A DNA stretch of 64,000 bases from Asaia bogorensis (GCA_943333505.2 CALQTN020000012.1:1-64000); one strand, 5' to 3'. Positions 52,944 to 62,530 are shown, counted from the first letter of the stretch. The notes: a model not told the origin generated them from the sequence alone. Numbers and translations: made by a program.

Positions 52944-54281
52944 ATGAAGCGTCGCTCGTTATTGGCTGCCACCGCCGCAACCGCTGTTGTCGCCCCTCTG
53001 GGCTTGGCCCGTGCGCAGGGTGCGAAAACCAAATTCGTTTTCTGGCACGCCATGGCCGGCGCCTTGGGCGAGGAAGTTAGTAATATCTGCAAGGGCTTCA
53101 ACGCCGCGCAGACCGCGTATGAAATCGAGCCGATTTTCAAGGGCTCGTATCCGGAAACCTTGACCGCCGCGATCGCCGCCTGGCGTGCCGGGCAGGCGCC
53201 GCATCTGGTGCAGATGTTCGAAATCGGCACCGGCTCGATGCTCGCCGCCGGCCCGGCGGTCAAGCAAGTCTGGCAGTTGGCTGCCGAAACCGGCGTCGCG
53301 CTTGATCCTAGCGCCTATATCGGCGGCGTGCGCGGCTATTACAGCCTGTCGGATGGGCGGATGGCGTCAATGCCGTTCAACTCCTCGACCTCGGTGATGT
53401 GGTACAACAAAGACGTGTTCGAAAAAGCCGGGCTCGACCCCGCCAAGCCGCCGACGACCTGGAATGACGTGATCGCGGCCTGCCGCGCCATTAAGGCAAA
53501 GGCCGCGGCGGCCATCCCGATGACCACTGCCTGGCCGACATGGGTGCATTTCGAGCAGTATGCGGCGATGCACGACCTGGAATTTGCCACCAAGGGCAAT
53601 GGGTTCGATGGGCTCGATACCGAGCTGAAAATCAACACCGCGCCGTTCGTGAAGCATTTGAACCGCCTGCTCGACATGTCGAAGGAGGGCCTGTTCAAAT
53701 ATGGCGGTCGGGATAGTGCGGCCGAACCGTTGTTCATCTCGGGGGAAGCAGCGATCGGGTTTACGTCGTCGGCCGCGCGCGCCGCCATTACCCGCGATGG
53801 CAAGTTCAAAGCCGGCGCCGCCTTGCTGCCAACCGACCCGGAGGTCAACCCGAACCCGATCAACTCGGTCATCGGTGGTGCCAGCCTGTGGACTATGACC
53901 GCGCCGAGCCGCACTGCGGCCGAATACAAGGCCGTTGCGACCTTCCTGCAGTATATCGGTCAGGCCGAGCAGGACGCCCATTGGCATCAGGTATCGGGTT
54001 ATGTGCCGGTGACGTTCGGTGGTTATGAACTTTCCAAAAAGCAGGGCTTTTACGAAAAAAGCCCCGGTACCGATATCCCGATCACCCAGCTCGCACGCGG
54101 CAAGTTGACGGCCAATTCCAAGGGCTTCCGGCTCGGTCGCATGGTCGAGTTGCGCAATATCATCCAGGAAGAACTCGAAAAAGCGCTGCAAGGCCAGCAG
54201 ACCGCGCAGATTGCCCTCGATAGCGCCGTCAGCCGTGGCAACAAGGTGCTGCGCGAGTTCGAGAAATCGGCACGCGGCTGA
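52944..54281 (+). CDS. ugpB: sn-Glycerol-3-phosphate ABC transporter binding protein
   Basis: UgpB binds glycerol-3-phosphate or its diesters in the periplasm. The 445 residues start with a twin-arginine-like signal (MKRRSLLAATAATAVVAP) ending LARA. The mature part opens TKFVFWHAMAGALGEEV, the UgpB hallmark, and has PFNSSTSVMWYNKDVFEKAGLDP and GTGSMLAAG. GAGGGA precedes the ATG. It heads ugpBAEC; no ugpQ diesterase follows. Confidence 0.92.
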   Translation: MKRRSLLAATAATAVVAPLGLARAQGAKTKFVFWHAMAGALGEEVSNICKGFNAAQTAYEIEPIFKGSYPETLTAAIAAWRAGQAPHLVQMFEIGTGSMLAAGPAVKQVWQLAAETGVALDPSAYIGGVRGYYSLSDGRMASMPFNSSTSVMWYNKDVFEKAGLDPAKPPTTWNDVIAACRAIKAKAAAAIPMTTAWPTWVHFEQYAAMHDLEFATKGNGFDGLDTELKINTAPFVKHLNRLLDMSKEGLFKYGGRDSAAEPLFISGEAAIGFTSSAARAAITRDGKFKAGAALLPTDPEVNPNPINSVIGGASLWTMTAPSRTAAEYKAVATFLQYIGQAEQDAHWHQVSGYVPVTFGGYELSKKQGFYEKSPGTDIPITQLARGKLTANSKGFRLGRMVELRNIIQEELEKALQGQQTAQIALDSAVSRGNKVLREFEKSARG

Positions 54282-54301
54282 AGACAGGCTGAGCAGGTCG
54301 G

Positions 54302-55183
54302 GTGGAACGCCGGACGATCTTTGCCGGATGGGTGCTGCCAGTTTGTCTGGTAGCACCCCAACTGCTGTTGACGGTGTTCTTCTTCCTGTGGCCAGCGGCC
54401 CAGGCGATGTGGTTCAGCCTGGTGCGCCAGGACGCGTTCGGCATTCGCACTGAATTTGTCGGCCTGGAGAATTTCGCCGATCTGTTCGCTGATCCGCTTT
54501 ATCTCGATTCCGCCTTGCGCACGGTGGTGTTTTGCGCCGCCGTCGCGGGGCTCGCGATGAGCACCGCCTTGCTGCTGGCGGTTTTCGCGGATCGGGAAAT
54601 GCGCGGACGGGCGATTTACCGTACCTTGCTGATCTGGCCCTATGCGGTTGCCCCGGCGATTGCGGCGGTGCTGTGGGTGCTGCTGCTCAATCCGCAAATC
54701 GGCGTTGTCGCCCATGCGCTGAAATCGATCGGCGTGCTGTGGGACTACAAGCTCAACGATTTTCAGGCGATGACGGTGGTCATCCTGGCATCGGCCTGGA
54801 AGCAGGTCAGCTATAATTTCATCTTTTTCCTCGCCGGGCTGCAATCGATCCCGAAAACGGTGATCGAGGCCGCGCGGATGGACGGCGCGCGCGGCTGGCG
54901 GCGGTTCCGCACTATCACCATTCCCTTGCTGGCGCCGACGATCTTTTTCCTGATCGTGGTTAATATTGTCTATGCCGCCTTCGACACCTTCGCGACCATT
55001 CAGGCCCTGACCCATGGCGGGCCGGGCAAGGCGACTGAAACGTTGATGCTGAAAGTGTATCGGGACGGTCTGATCAACCTGGATCTCGGCTCGTCCTCCG
55101 CACAATCGGTGATTTTGATGGTCGCGGTGGTGGTGCTGACCGGGCTGCAATTCCGCTTTATCGGGCGGAGAAATGCGGAATGA
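54302..55183 (+). CDS. ugpA: sn-Glycerol-3-phosphate ABC transporter permease
   Basis: The 293 residues form a MalF-type permease with six membrane segments and the EAA loop EAARMDGARGWRRFRTITIPLL. RTLLIWPYAVAPAIAAVLW is typical of UgpA. The start is GTG at 54302. The stop overlaps the next ATG. Confidence 0.92.
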   Translation: MERRTIFAGWVLPVCLVAPQLLLTVFFFLWPAAQAMWFSLVRQDAFGIRTEFVGLENFADLFADPLYLDSALRTVVFCAAVAGLAMSTALLLAVFADREMRGRAIYRTLLIWPYAVAPAIAAVLWVLLLNPQIGVVAHALKSIGVLWDYKLNDFQAMTVVILASAWKQVSYNFIFFLAGLQSIPKTVIEAARMDGARGWRRFRTITIPLLAPTIFFLIVVNIVYAAFDTFATIQALTHGGPGKATETLMLKVYRDGLINLDLGSSSAQSVILMVAVVVLTGLQFRFIGRRNAE

Positions 55184-56010
55184 AACCGCGCATCGATTGG
55201 CTTGCGCATGGCATCCTATGTACCGGTGTGGCGTTGTTTGTCCTGCCGCTTTGGCTGCTCCTGGCCGGGGCGACCCAGGATGGCGGGGCGATTGCGCGCG
55301 GCGAATTGTCGTTTGTGCCCGATCTGCGCAATCTTGGCATCTTCTGGTCGGTGCTGAACGACAAGGCGCCCGGTGGGTCGCCAGTGTGGCGGATGATGCT
55401 GGTGTCGGCCGCGCTGGCGCTGGCCATCGCGTTCGGCAAAATCATTATCTCCCTGCTATCGGCCTATGCTGTTTCGTTCTTCCGTTTCCCGTTCCGCATG
55501 CTGTGCTTCTGGACGATCTTCATCACGTTGATGCTGCCGGTTGAAGTGCGGATTGTGCCGACCTACGCGGTGATGGCGAATTTCGGCCTGATCAATAGCT
55601 TCACCGGCCTGGCTGTGCCGTTGATCGCCAGTGCCACCGCGACCCTGCTGTTCCGCCAGGTCTTCCTGGTGATCCCCGATGAACTGGTCGAGGCCGCACG
55701 CATGGACGGCGCTGGGCCACTGCGTTTCCTGCGCGATATTCTGTTGCCGCTGTCGGCGGCCAACATGGCAGCGCTGTTCGTGATCGTGTTTGTCTATGGC
55801 TGGAACCAGTATCTGTGGCCGTTGCTGGTGGCGACCGACCCCAAGCTCGACACCATCGTGATCGGGATCGTGAAGATGATCGGCGGCGACACTGTCACGG
55901 ACTGGAACCGGGTGATGGCCGCGGCCGTGCTGGCGCTGCTGCCGCCGGTGCTGGTGGTGGTGCTGATGCAAAAATGGTTCGTCAAGGGCCTGACCGAGGG
56001 CGACAAATAA
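55180..56010 (+). CDS. ugpE: sn-Glycerol-3-phosphate ABC transporter permease
   Basis: The 276 residues form the MalG-type partner permease with six membrane segments and the EAA loop EAARMDGAGPLRFLRDILLPL. VYGWNQYLWPLLVATD matches UgpE. It overlaps ugpA by ATGA and ugpC by one base (TAATG). Confidence 0.92.
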   Translation: MKPRIDWLAHGILCTGVALFVLPLWLLLAGATQDGGAIARGELSFVPDLRNLGIFWSVLNDKAPGGSPVWRMMLVSAALALAIAFGKIIISLLSAYAVSFFRFPFRMLCFWTIFITLMLPVEVRIVPTYAVMANFGLINSFTGLAVPLIASATATLLFRQVFLVIPDELVEAARMDGAGPLRFLRDILLPLSAANMAALFVIVFVYGWNQYLWPLLVATDPKLDTIVIGIVKMIGGDTVTDWNRVMAAAVLALLPPVLVVVLMQKWFVKGLTEGDK

Positions 56011-57071
56011 TGGCGACGCTGGAACTGCATGATCTGCGCAAAAGCTTTGGCGCGACCGCCGTGCTGCACGGGGTTGATCTGGCGCTGAACGATGGCGAGA
56101 TGCTGGTGATCGTCGGTGCATCAGGCTGCGGCAAATCCACCCTGCTGCGGCTGATCGCGGGCCTCGAAATCCCCACCGCCGGCCGCATCGTGCTGGATGG
56201 CCGCGACGTGGCGCGGCTCGATCCGGCCGAGCGCGATATTGCTATGGTGTTCCAGAATTATGCGCTCTATCCGCATATGTCGGTCTTCGACAATATGGCC
56301 TACGCGCTGAAAATCCGGGGCCTGAGCCGCGCCGATATTGCCCGCCGGGTGCGGGAAACCGCTGAAATGCTGGGGCTTGGCCCGTTGCTTGAGCGCAAGC
56401 CGCGGCAATTATCCGGTGGCCAGCGCCAGCGCGTTGCGATGGGGCGGGCGATCGTGCGCGAACCCAAGCTGTTTCTGTTCGACGAGCCACTGTCGAACCT
56501 CGACGCAAAATTGCGGGTCACCATGCGGGCCGAAATCAAGCGGCTGCAACGCCGCATGGGCGTGACCAGCCTGTACGTGACCCATGATCAGGTCGAGGCG
56601 ATGACGCTGGGCGACCGCCTGCTGGTGCTGCATCAGGGCGTGCCAGTGCAGTTGGCAACCCCGATGGAGGTGTTTGAGCGTCCGTCCAACACCTATGTCG
56701 CGGGCTTTATCGGGGCGCCCGCGATGAATTTGCTCCCAGGCGTGCTTTGCCAGGGTGGCATGGCGGCTGATCTCGGGCGCGGCCTGGTGATCCCCTTCGT
56801 CGATGGCGGTCGCGATGGCGCCGATGGCCGCAGGCTCACCATTGGTATTCGTCCGGAACACATCGCGCTCGATCCGGCGGGCATGGCGATGCAGATCGAT
56901 CTGGTCGAGCCGCTGGGATCGGAAACCGTCCTGATCGGGCGGATGGATGATGGTGAGTTGCTGTCGGTGAAAGTGCCGGGGCGGGCGCCGGCGGGCGAGC
57001 AGATACGGGTCAGTTTTCCGGCCGAGATGCTGCACGTGTTCGACGCCGAGACGGGTTTACGCCTGGGCTGA
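56010..57071 (+). CDS. ugpC: sn-Glycerol-3-phosphate ABC transporter ATPase
   Basis: The 353 residues have Walker A GASGCGKST, Q-loop MVFQNYALYPHMSV, signature QLSGGQRQRVAMGRAI, Walker B LFLFDEPLSNLD, switch VTHD, and a C-terminal OB-fold regulatory domain of the MalK type (IGIRPEHI). It energises UgpA-UgpE. Confidence 0.93.
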   Translation: MATLELHDLRKSFGATAVLHGVDLALNDGEMLVIVGASGCGKSTLLRLIAGLEIPTAGRIVLDGRDVARLDPAERDIAMVFQNYALYPHMSVFDNMAYALKIRGLSRADIARRVRETAEMLGLGPLLERKPRQLSGGQRQRVAMGRAIVREPKLFLFDEPLSNLDAKLRVTMRAEIKRLQRRMGVTSLYVTHDQVEAMTLGDRLLVLHQGVPVQLATPMEVFERPSNTYVAGFIGAPAMNLLPGVLCQGGMAADLGRGLVIPFVDGGRDGADGRRLTIGIRPEHIALDPAGMAMQIDLVEPLGSETVLIGRMDDGELLSVKVPGRAPAGEQIRVSFPAEMLHVFDAETGLRLG

Positions 57072-57111
57072 CACGTCGTGCTGTATCACGGCATTGGCTA
57101 GACGGGGGATT

Positions 57112-57188
57112 TGGTCGGAGTGAGAGGATTCGAACCTCCGGCCCCTGGACCCCGAGACCAGTGCTCTACCAGGCTGAGCTACACTCCG
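57112..57188 (-). tRNA. tRNA-Pro (anticodon CGG)
   Basis: Read on the minus strand, 77 bases form a cloverleaf: acceptor CGGAGTG/CACTCCG, D-arm GCTCAGCCTGGTAGAGC, anticodon arm CTGGT-CTCGGGG-TCCAG with anticodon CGG, and T-arm GGAGG-TTCGAAT-CCTCT. The CCA end is encoded. A T-T mismatch closes the anticodon loop. Confidence 0.95.
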
Positions 57189-57236
57189 ACCGAGGGGCGG
57201 CTTATATCGGTGCCGGGAGGGAAGGGCAACCCCACC

Positions 57237-57818
57237 TCAGAGCAATGCCCCTGGCTGGCTGACCGGCTTTGGCAGCATGGCGAGCCGGGCGAGCAAGGCG
57301 GGAACGCCTTCAATGACCTCGAACAGGTCCCGCACGGTTTCACGGGCGAAGCCGTTGGCAATGGTCGCCTCGATCATTGCCACCCAGGGCTTGGCGTAGC
57401 CGGCGATATCGCAGATCAGAATCGGCTTGTGGTGCAGTTGCAACTGGCGCCAGGTGAGGATCTCGAAAAATTCGTCGAGCGTGCCCAGGCCACCGGGCAG
57501 AATAACGAAGGCGTCGGCAAGTTCGAACATCCGGCGCTTGCGGCTGTGCATGCTGTCGGTGATGATCAATTCGCCGGCGCCGATATGGGCGACTTCCCGT
57601 CGCATGAGAAAATCCGGCATCACGCCGACCAGATCGCCGCCCGCTGCCAGAACGGCGCGTGCCACGACCCCCATCAATCCGATCCCGCCGCCGCCATAAA
57701 CCAGTTTGATGCGGCCGGCCGCGAGGCCCTGGCCCAATTCGGTCGCACCGGCCGCGAAGGCGGGGTTGCTGCCGACAGCGGAGCCGCAAAATACAGCTGC
57801 AGATTCAATGCGGGACAT
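57237..57818 (-). CDS. LOG-family protein (nucleotide 5'-monophosphate phosphoribohydrolase)
   Basis: This protein of 193 residues has the LOG/TIGR00730 signatures: VYGGGGIGLMGVVARAVL, SMHSRKRRMFELAD and PGGLGTLDEFFEILTW. LOG enzymes release the base from cytokinin riboside monophosphates or from purine nucleotides. The ATG at 57818 is preceded by an in-frame TTG that is less likely. Confidence 0.9.
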   Translation of the reverse strand: MSRIESAAVFCGSAVGSNPAFAAGATELGQGLAAGRIKLVYGGGGIGLMGVVARAVLAAGGDLVGVMPDFLMRREVAHIGAGELIITDSMHSRKRRMFELADAFVILPGGLGTLDEFFEILTWRQLQLHHKPILICDIAGYAKPWVAMIEATIANGFARETVRDLFEVIEGVPALLARLAMLPKPVSQPGALL

Positions 57819-57976
57819 CAAAGGTCTCCAGACCAGAAAGAAAACACGTGATCGGCGCGCTTAGCATACTCTGCCGATTGAGATCATTTTTTGCTTGAGG
57901 ATGGGAATAGAGGTTGGTGGTTGGACGTCTTACTGCGTATGTCACCATTGCGTGCACATTATTGAGGGGGATACTC

Positions 57977-58441
57977 ATGCGTCGTTTCGGGTTTATTTTC
58001 GGCGGCTTGGCTTTGGCGGCGGTCGTGACAGGCGCGGGTTTCGCCCAGGCCCAGGGCGCGTTTGCTGATGTGATCGCCGCGCGTCAGGCGGGTTACAAGG
58101 CGACTGGCGGCAGTATGGGCGCCATCAAGAAGGTGCTCGATGCCGGTGGTGACCTGACCACGGTTGCCGCGAACGCGCAGGGTATTTCCGATTGGGCGAA
58201 AAAAATCCCGACCTCGTTCCCGACCGGCAGCGGCCCCGAATCAGGCGTCAAAACCGCAGCGTTGCCGGATATCTGGGTCAGTAAGGGCGATTTCGAGAAG
58301 GCTGCCGCAGCGCTTGGCGTCGAAGCCGACAAGCTGATGGCCGCGTTGAAGGCCAATGATAAGGCCGCCGCGACCGCCGCGTTCGGTGCCACGGGGGGTA
58401 CGTGTGGCGCTTGCCATCGGACTTTCCGCGCCAAGACCTGA
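57977..58441 (+). CDS. Cytochrome c' (class II c-type)
   Basis: The 154-residue precursor has a signal peptide (RRFGFIFGGLALAAVVTGAGFAQA) and the class II cytochrome c pattern of a four-helix bundle with the heme motif CGACH close to the C-terminus (about residue 143). Cytochromes c' bind NO or CO in the periplasm. GAGGGG precedes the ATG. It ends in a strong terminator and converges on a b561-type cytochrome, a frequent neighbour. Confidence 0.9.
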   Translation: MRRFGFIFGGLALAAVVTGAGFAQAQGAFADVIAARQAGYKATGGSMGAIKKVLDAGGDLTTVAANAQGISDWAKKIPTSFPTGSGPESGVKTAALPDIWVSKGDFEKAAAALGVEADKLMAALKANDKAAATAAFGATGGTCGACHRTFRAKT

Positions 58442-58462
58442 TCGCGGTCTGAGTGTTACGAA

Positions 58463-58493
58463 AACCCGGAGGGCATTGTCCTCCGGGTTTTTT
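58463..58493 (+). terminator. Intrinsic terminator after cytochrome c'
   Basis: AACCCGGAGG and CCTCCGGGTT form a 10-bp stem with a seven-base loop (58463-58489), followed by a run of T. This is a textbook Rho-independent terminator 21 bases after the stop. Confidence 0.93.
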
Positions 58494-58598
58494 GTTGGCC
58501 ATGGCTTGGAACGGGATCAAGCCCACGGAGCAATATGGACGGGACGCAGATGGGTTGGGTGCGTGCTGATCCTGTCATGACAAGTTGCACGTGGATGA

Positions 58599-59282
58599 CT
58601 AAATCCCCGTCACCGCCAACCATACCAGCGCCGCCATCACGATCAGCACCACCCCCGCGAGCATCGGGCTTACCATGCGCGGCGCGGGTGTGGCGGCCGG
58701 CAGGCGTTTCTTGCCGGTCAGCATGGGCCGCACCAGATCATGGCGTTTGACCACCGCATAGGCAATGATCGCGATGACATGCAGCAGCACCACGATCTTG
58801 ATCAGATCGAAGGTCAGGAAATGCAGTGTCAGCAAAGTCTCGCTGAGCGGGCCCGCGATCAGTTTCGATAACGGACCTTCGACGAAATCTTCATCGTTGC
58901 GGCCAAACAACCCAGTGCCGACCTGTGCCAGCAGCAGAGCGAGGATGCCCACCACCATCCAGCCGCCGGCCTCGTTATGGCCGATCTGAGTATCGGGTTC
59001 GCGGCGTGGGAAATGCAACAGATGGCGGATTGCCGCGAACGGATGGCGAATGAACTGGCTGAACCGTGCGGTTTCACTGCCGATCAGGCCCCAGACCAGG
59101 CGCCACAGCAGCAGCACCAGGATTGCCTCGCCACACAGCATGTGCAGCGCCAGCATGTTAAGCTTGATGGTCACGTAGCTACCGGCGATCAGCACCACCA
59201 ATATCCAATGAAACAACCTTGTCGGCAGATCCCATATCTTCATAGGCAGGATCAGGCCGGTGGTCGGCTTGCGCGGCGCCAT
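58599..59282 (-). CDS. Cytochrome b561-family membrane protein
   Basis: The 227 residues have four to five membrane helices and the diheme b-type layout (WDLPTRLFHWILVVLI with the first His, LHMLCGEAILVLLLWRLVWGLIG, then HFLTFDLIKIVVLLHVIAI). It transfers electrons between quinol and a c-type cytochrome. GAGGG precedes the ATG at 59282; an internal ATG at 59243 is less well supported. Confidence 0.88.
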   Translation of the reverse strand: MAPRKPTTGLILPMKIWDLPTRLFHWILVVLIAGSYVTIKLNMLALHMLCGEAILVLLLWRLVWGLIGSETARFSQFIRHPFAAIRHLLHFPRREPDTQIGHNEAGGWMVVGILALLLAQVGTGLFGRNDEDFVEGPLSKLIAGPLSETLLTLHFLTFDLIKIVVLLHVIAIIAYAVVKRHDLVRPMLTGKKRLPAATPAPRMVSPMLAGVVLIVMAALVWLAVTGI

Positions 59283-59427
59283 TGGTTACATCCCTCATTT
59301 TTCATCGATGGCAGTGTGGATGCCGGGTCGATTGGACAGATCAGACATTGTTTCTATTGCATCCGGCACCTTAGCGGAACTGCTTAGAAAGGGTGACGTG
59401 GCGCGTTTGGCGCGATACTGTTGGCGC

Positions 59428-60507
59428 ATGGCACAAGAACCGATCAAACTTTATCGCGCCAATCCCCTCCGCATTGCCGGCTTAGTTGCGGGCGTGGTGG
59501 TCATTGGGGTGGCGGTGTGGTGGGGCAGCGCGAGCCATCGCACCCCACCTGTCGCGCCGCAAGCGGTCGTTGCGGCCCCGGCGCCGCCGGGTCTGGCGGC
59601 TTCCCCACCTGCCCCGTCCCCGAGCGTTGCTGCGCCGACCTTTGATATTGTTCGGGTCAGTCCGCAGGGCAATACGGTGATTGCTGGCCGGGCGGCGGCC
59701 GGGGCCGAGGTCAGTGTTCAGCAGAATGGTCAGGAGATTGGGCGTGCCAAGGCCGATCAGCAAGGTCAGTTCGTCGTGCTGCCGGACAAACCGATTGCGC
59801 TGGGGGCGCAGGAACTGACCTTGGCTGCCCGCAGCGGTGATCAGCCGGCGGTCAGCGGCGTCGCGCCGGTGATCGTCGTGGTGCCTGCGCCAACGATTGC
59901 ACAAAACGCCGAGCCAACGTCGCCCGCGGCAACCCCGCTGGTTGTCTTGACCCCGCCAAATGCCGCGCCGCAGGTATTACAGGCACCAACCCAAGCCGGC
60001 CCAACGTCGCCTCGCAAGGGATTGGCGCTCAGTATTGTCGATTATGATGCCGCTGGTGCGATCCGGTTTTCTGGCACGGCGGACCCTGCGAGCGCGGTTC
60101 GGATTTATGTCGATAACCGCGTGTTTGGCCAAATCACGACAGACGCTGGCGGGGTCTGGGTTCTCGGGCCGACCGATGCGGTTTCAGTCGGGGATCATAT
60201 GCTGCGCTTGGACCAGCTTGCGGCCAATGGCAGCGTGGCAGCGCGGGTCGAAGTGCCGTTCCGCCGGGTGCTGGCCAGTGAGGTGCCGATTGCCGGCGCC
60301 CAGACGGTTGTTGTGCAGCCAGGGGAAAGCCTGTGGCGGATCGCGACGCGGCTCTACGGCAGCGGCGTTCATTATACCGACATCTATCAGGCCAATCTCA
60401 GTCAGATCCGTAACCCGGATCTGATATTTCCGGGTCAGGTCTTTGCGGCCCCCGCTGCCACCCGTCCTGGGACTGCGAGGCCGGCTTCATTCAATAGTTC
60501 CAGATAG
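59428..60507 (+). CDS. LysM-domain envelope protein
   Basis: This protein of 359 residues has one N-terminal membrane anchor (about 13-32), a Pro/Ala-rich stretch, two Ig-like beta repeats (VRVSPQGNTVIAGRAAAGAEV and IRFSGTADPASAVRIYVDN), and a C-terminal LysM domain (VVVQPGESLWRIATRLYGSG...IRNPDLIFPGQVF). It likely binds peptidoglycan in the periplasm. The ATG at 59428 begins the anchor; an in-frame start at 59260 would overlap the divergent b561 gene. The 3' end overlaps the opposing gene by 73 bases. Confidence 0.85.
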   Translation: MAQEPIKLYRANPLRIAGLVAGVVVIGVAVWWGSASHRTPPVAPQAVVAAPAPPGLAASPPAPSPSVAAPTFDIVRVSPQGNTVIAGRAAAGAEVSVQQNGQEIGRAKADQQGQFVVLPDKPIALGAQELTLAARSGDQPAVSGVAPVIVVVPAPTIAQNAEPTSPAATPLVVLTPPNAAPQVLQAPTQAGPTSPRKGLALSIVDYDAAGAIRFSGTADPASAVRIYVDNRVFGQITTDAGGVWVLGPTDAVSVGDHMLRLDQLAANGSVAARVEVPFRRVLASEVPIAGAQTVVVQPGESLWRIATRLYGSGVHYTDIYQANLSQIRNPDLIFPGQVFAAPAATRPGTARPASFNSSR

Positions 60508-60896
60508 GGGGTCAACTCCAGCAGGAACAATGTCAGCGCGCTCACCAGTTCGGTGATGGTGGGTGGGTCCGTCAGTGTGGTTTGGGTTGCCAACACCAGC
60601 CGGTGATCGGCGGCCAACTGGGCGGTCCAGCCTGGCGGCAGCACAGCATGCAAGGACGGGAGCGTTCTCAGGACTTCGCGACGCCGATCACAGATGGCGC
60701 CGGCCGTGCTTGGTACCCGGCCCACGACAACGGTCAGTGCCAAAGCGTCGCCGTCGGCTTGGTGCATCGTCGCCCAGACCTGGCGACCCAACCACATAAC
60801 ATTAAACGCGGGGAAATTTTTCGGCGACGTCGGGCTTAAGCGACCATCGCGGTCGACCTGAAACGGGCCCAGGGTAAACGGCGCATCGAACGGCAT
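60435..60896 (-). CDS. Conserved hypothetical protein
   Basis: The 153 residues start FTLGPFQVDRDGRLSPTSP, which I recognise as a pattern of small conserved proteins in Acetobacteraceae. The C-terminal third (ITELVSALTLFLLELTPYLELL) is hydrophobic and helical. No function is known to me. The last 73 bases overlap the end of the LysM gene in another frame. Confidence 0.6.
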   Translation of the reverse strand: MPFDAPFTLGPFQVDRDGRLSPTSPKNFPAFNVMWLGRQVWATMHQADGDALALTVVVGRVPSTAGAICDRRREVLRTLPSLHAVLPPGWTAQLAADHRLVLATQTTLTDPPTITELVSALTLFLLELTPYLELLNEAGLAVPGRVAAGAAKT

Positions 60897-60994
60897 TGGC
60901 GGCTCCTGTGCCTAATCATGGCGGATCAAAGGAACTCTCTTGCCCGACAAACGTGAAACTTCCATAAACAGGCGCCACGGAGCGAAATATCATC

Positions 60995-61666
60995 ATGGCC
61001 CTTGCTGAATCACTGAAACTCGTGCTGTCGCCGCCGCATCCCGCTGGCCGCCCGTTCATTGCCGGCGGCGTCGTCGCGGTGGTGATTGGTCTCGTCGTGG
61101 GCGCCTGGCTCGCCTGGCTCGGGCTGATCTTCGCAGTTTTCTGTTTCTACTTCTTCCGCGATCCGGAGCGCGTGGTACCGCCACGGCCCGATCTGGTGCT
61201 GGCGCCGGCCGATGGGCACGTCGTCTCGGTCATGATGGCCGCTCCGCCGGAAGAGCTTGGGCTCGGCGCCGAACCGCGCTGGCGGGTGGCGATTTTCCTG
61301 TCGGTGCTCGATGTCCATGTCAACCGCGTGCCGGTTGATGGCGTGGTCACCCGGATCGCCTATCGCCATGGCAAATACCTCAGCGCCAATCTCGACAAGG
61401 CGAGCACGGACAACGAACGCAACGCGCTTGCGATCCGGTTGCCCGACGGTCGTGATCTGGCGGTGGTGCAGATCGCCGGGCTGATCGCCCGGCGTATTTT
61501 GTGCGATGTGCACGAAGGCGAAACTGTGCGGGCCGGGGATCGCTTCGGCATTATCCGCTTTGGCAGCCGCACCGATGTTTATCTGCCGCATGGCGTGGTC
61601 CCGCTGGTCGCGGTTGGCCAGACCATGATCGGGGCCGAGACAGTGCTCGCGGAGCTCGCTGCGTGA
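60995..61666 (+). CDS. psd: Phosphatidylserine decarboxylase proenzyme
   Basis: Psd forms phosphatidylethanolamine. The 223 residues are the short PSD-A type: an N-terminal membrane segment (21-50), FYFFRDPERVVPPRPDLVLAPADG, SVLDVHVNRVPVDG, and the self-cleavage site in IRFGSRTDVYLP, where the Ser of GS becomes the pyruvoyl group. The stop overlaps the pssA GTG start. Confidence 0.95.
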   Translation: MALAESLKLVLSPPHPAGRPFIAGGVVAVVIGLVVGAWLAWLGLIFAVFCFYFFRDPERVVPPRPDLVLAPADGHVVSVMMAAPPEELGLGAEPRWRVAIFLSVLDVHVNRVPVDGVVTRIAYRHGKYLSANLDKASTDNERNALAIRLPDGRDLAVVQIAGLIARRILCDVHEGETVRAGDRFGIIRFGSRTDVYLPHGVVPLVAVGQTMIGAETVLAELAA

Positions 61667-62526
61667 GCGAACCTTCCGCCCGCCCGGTGATTTCGCCGAT
61701 CCAGCGCTTTGGTGGCCGGCTGAAGGTGAAACTGCGTCCGCGCGGTCGCCCGCGTTTCAGCGGCCCCTCCTTTAACCGGATGATCCCCAATCTGCTGACC
61801 ATGCTGGGGCTGTGCTCGGGACTGACCGGCATGCGCCTGGCGCTGGAGGGGCGGTTTGGCGCGGCTGCGGTGGCGATCGTGGTCGCGGCAGTGATCGATG
61901 GGCTGGATGGTCGCCTCGCGCGGCTGCTGAAAGCGACGTCGCGGTTCGGCGCTGAATTTGACAGCCTCGCGGATTTTGTCTGCTTCGGCGTGGCGCCGGC
62001 CTTCATCCTGTATTTGTGGAGCCTACAAGTCTGGCACGGCTACGGCTTCATGCCGTGCCTGATGTACACGGTCTGCATGGCGCTACGTCTGGCACGCTTC
62101 AACGCCGCCATCGATGCCCCGCCGCATCCGGCTTTCACCTATAATTTCTTCACCGGTGTGCCCGCGCCAGCCGGGGCGGGATTGGTGCTGTTTCCGCTGT
62201 TCGTCGGCCTCGAAGCCCAGACGATGGGGTGGGGCTGGCTGCTGACGATCGTGCATTTCCCCGCCGTGGTGGCCGCCGTGCTGGTGGGTGTCGCGGTGCT
62301 GCTGGTTTCGACGTTGCCGGTGTGGAGCTTCAAGAACTTCAAAGTGCCCACCCGCTACGTGCTGCCGATGCTGTTGGGCACCGGCCTGTTCGCAGCCTTG
62401 CTGGTGGCTGACCCGTGGGCGGCATTGGCTGCGGCCGGCTTGGTCTATCTTGGCATGCTGCCGTTCAGCGCGCGCAGCTACACTGCCCTGCGCAAGGCGG
62501 CCGAAACCCCGACCGCCCCCGAATAG
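61663..62526 (+). CDS. pssA: CDP-diacylglycerol-serine O-phosphatidyltransferase
   Basis: PssA makes phosphatidylserine, the substrate of Psd. This protein of 287 residues has the CDP-alcohol phosphotransferase motif DGLDGRLARLLKATSRFGAEFDSLAD and about eight membrane segments. The start is GTG at 61663, overlapping the psd stop (GTGA), which also gives the family-like N-terminus. The gene pair supplies membrane phosphatidylethanolamine. Confidence 0.94.
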   Translation: MSEPSARPVISPIQRFGGRLKVKLRPRGRPRFSGPSFNRMIPNLLTMLGLCSGLTGMRLALEGRFGAAAVAIVVAAVIDGLDGRLARLLKATSRFGAEFDSLADFVCFGVAPAFILYLWSLQVWHGYGFMPCLMYTVCMALRLARFNAAIDAPPHPAFTYNFFTGVPAPAGAGLVLFPLFVGLEAQTMGWGWLLTIVHFPAVVAAVLVGVAVLLVSTLPVWSFKNFKVPTRYVLPMLLGTGLFAALLVADPWAALAAAGLVYLGMLPFSARSYTALRKAAETPTAPE

Positions 62527-62530
62527 GCGG

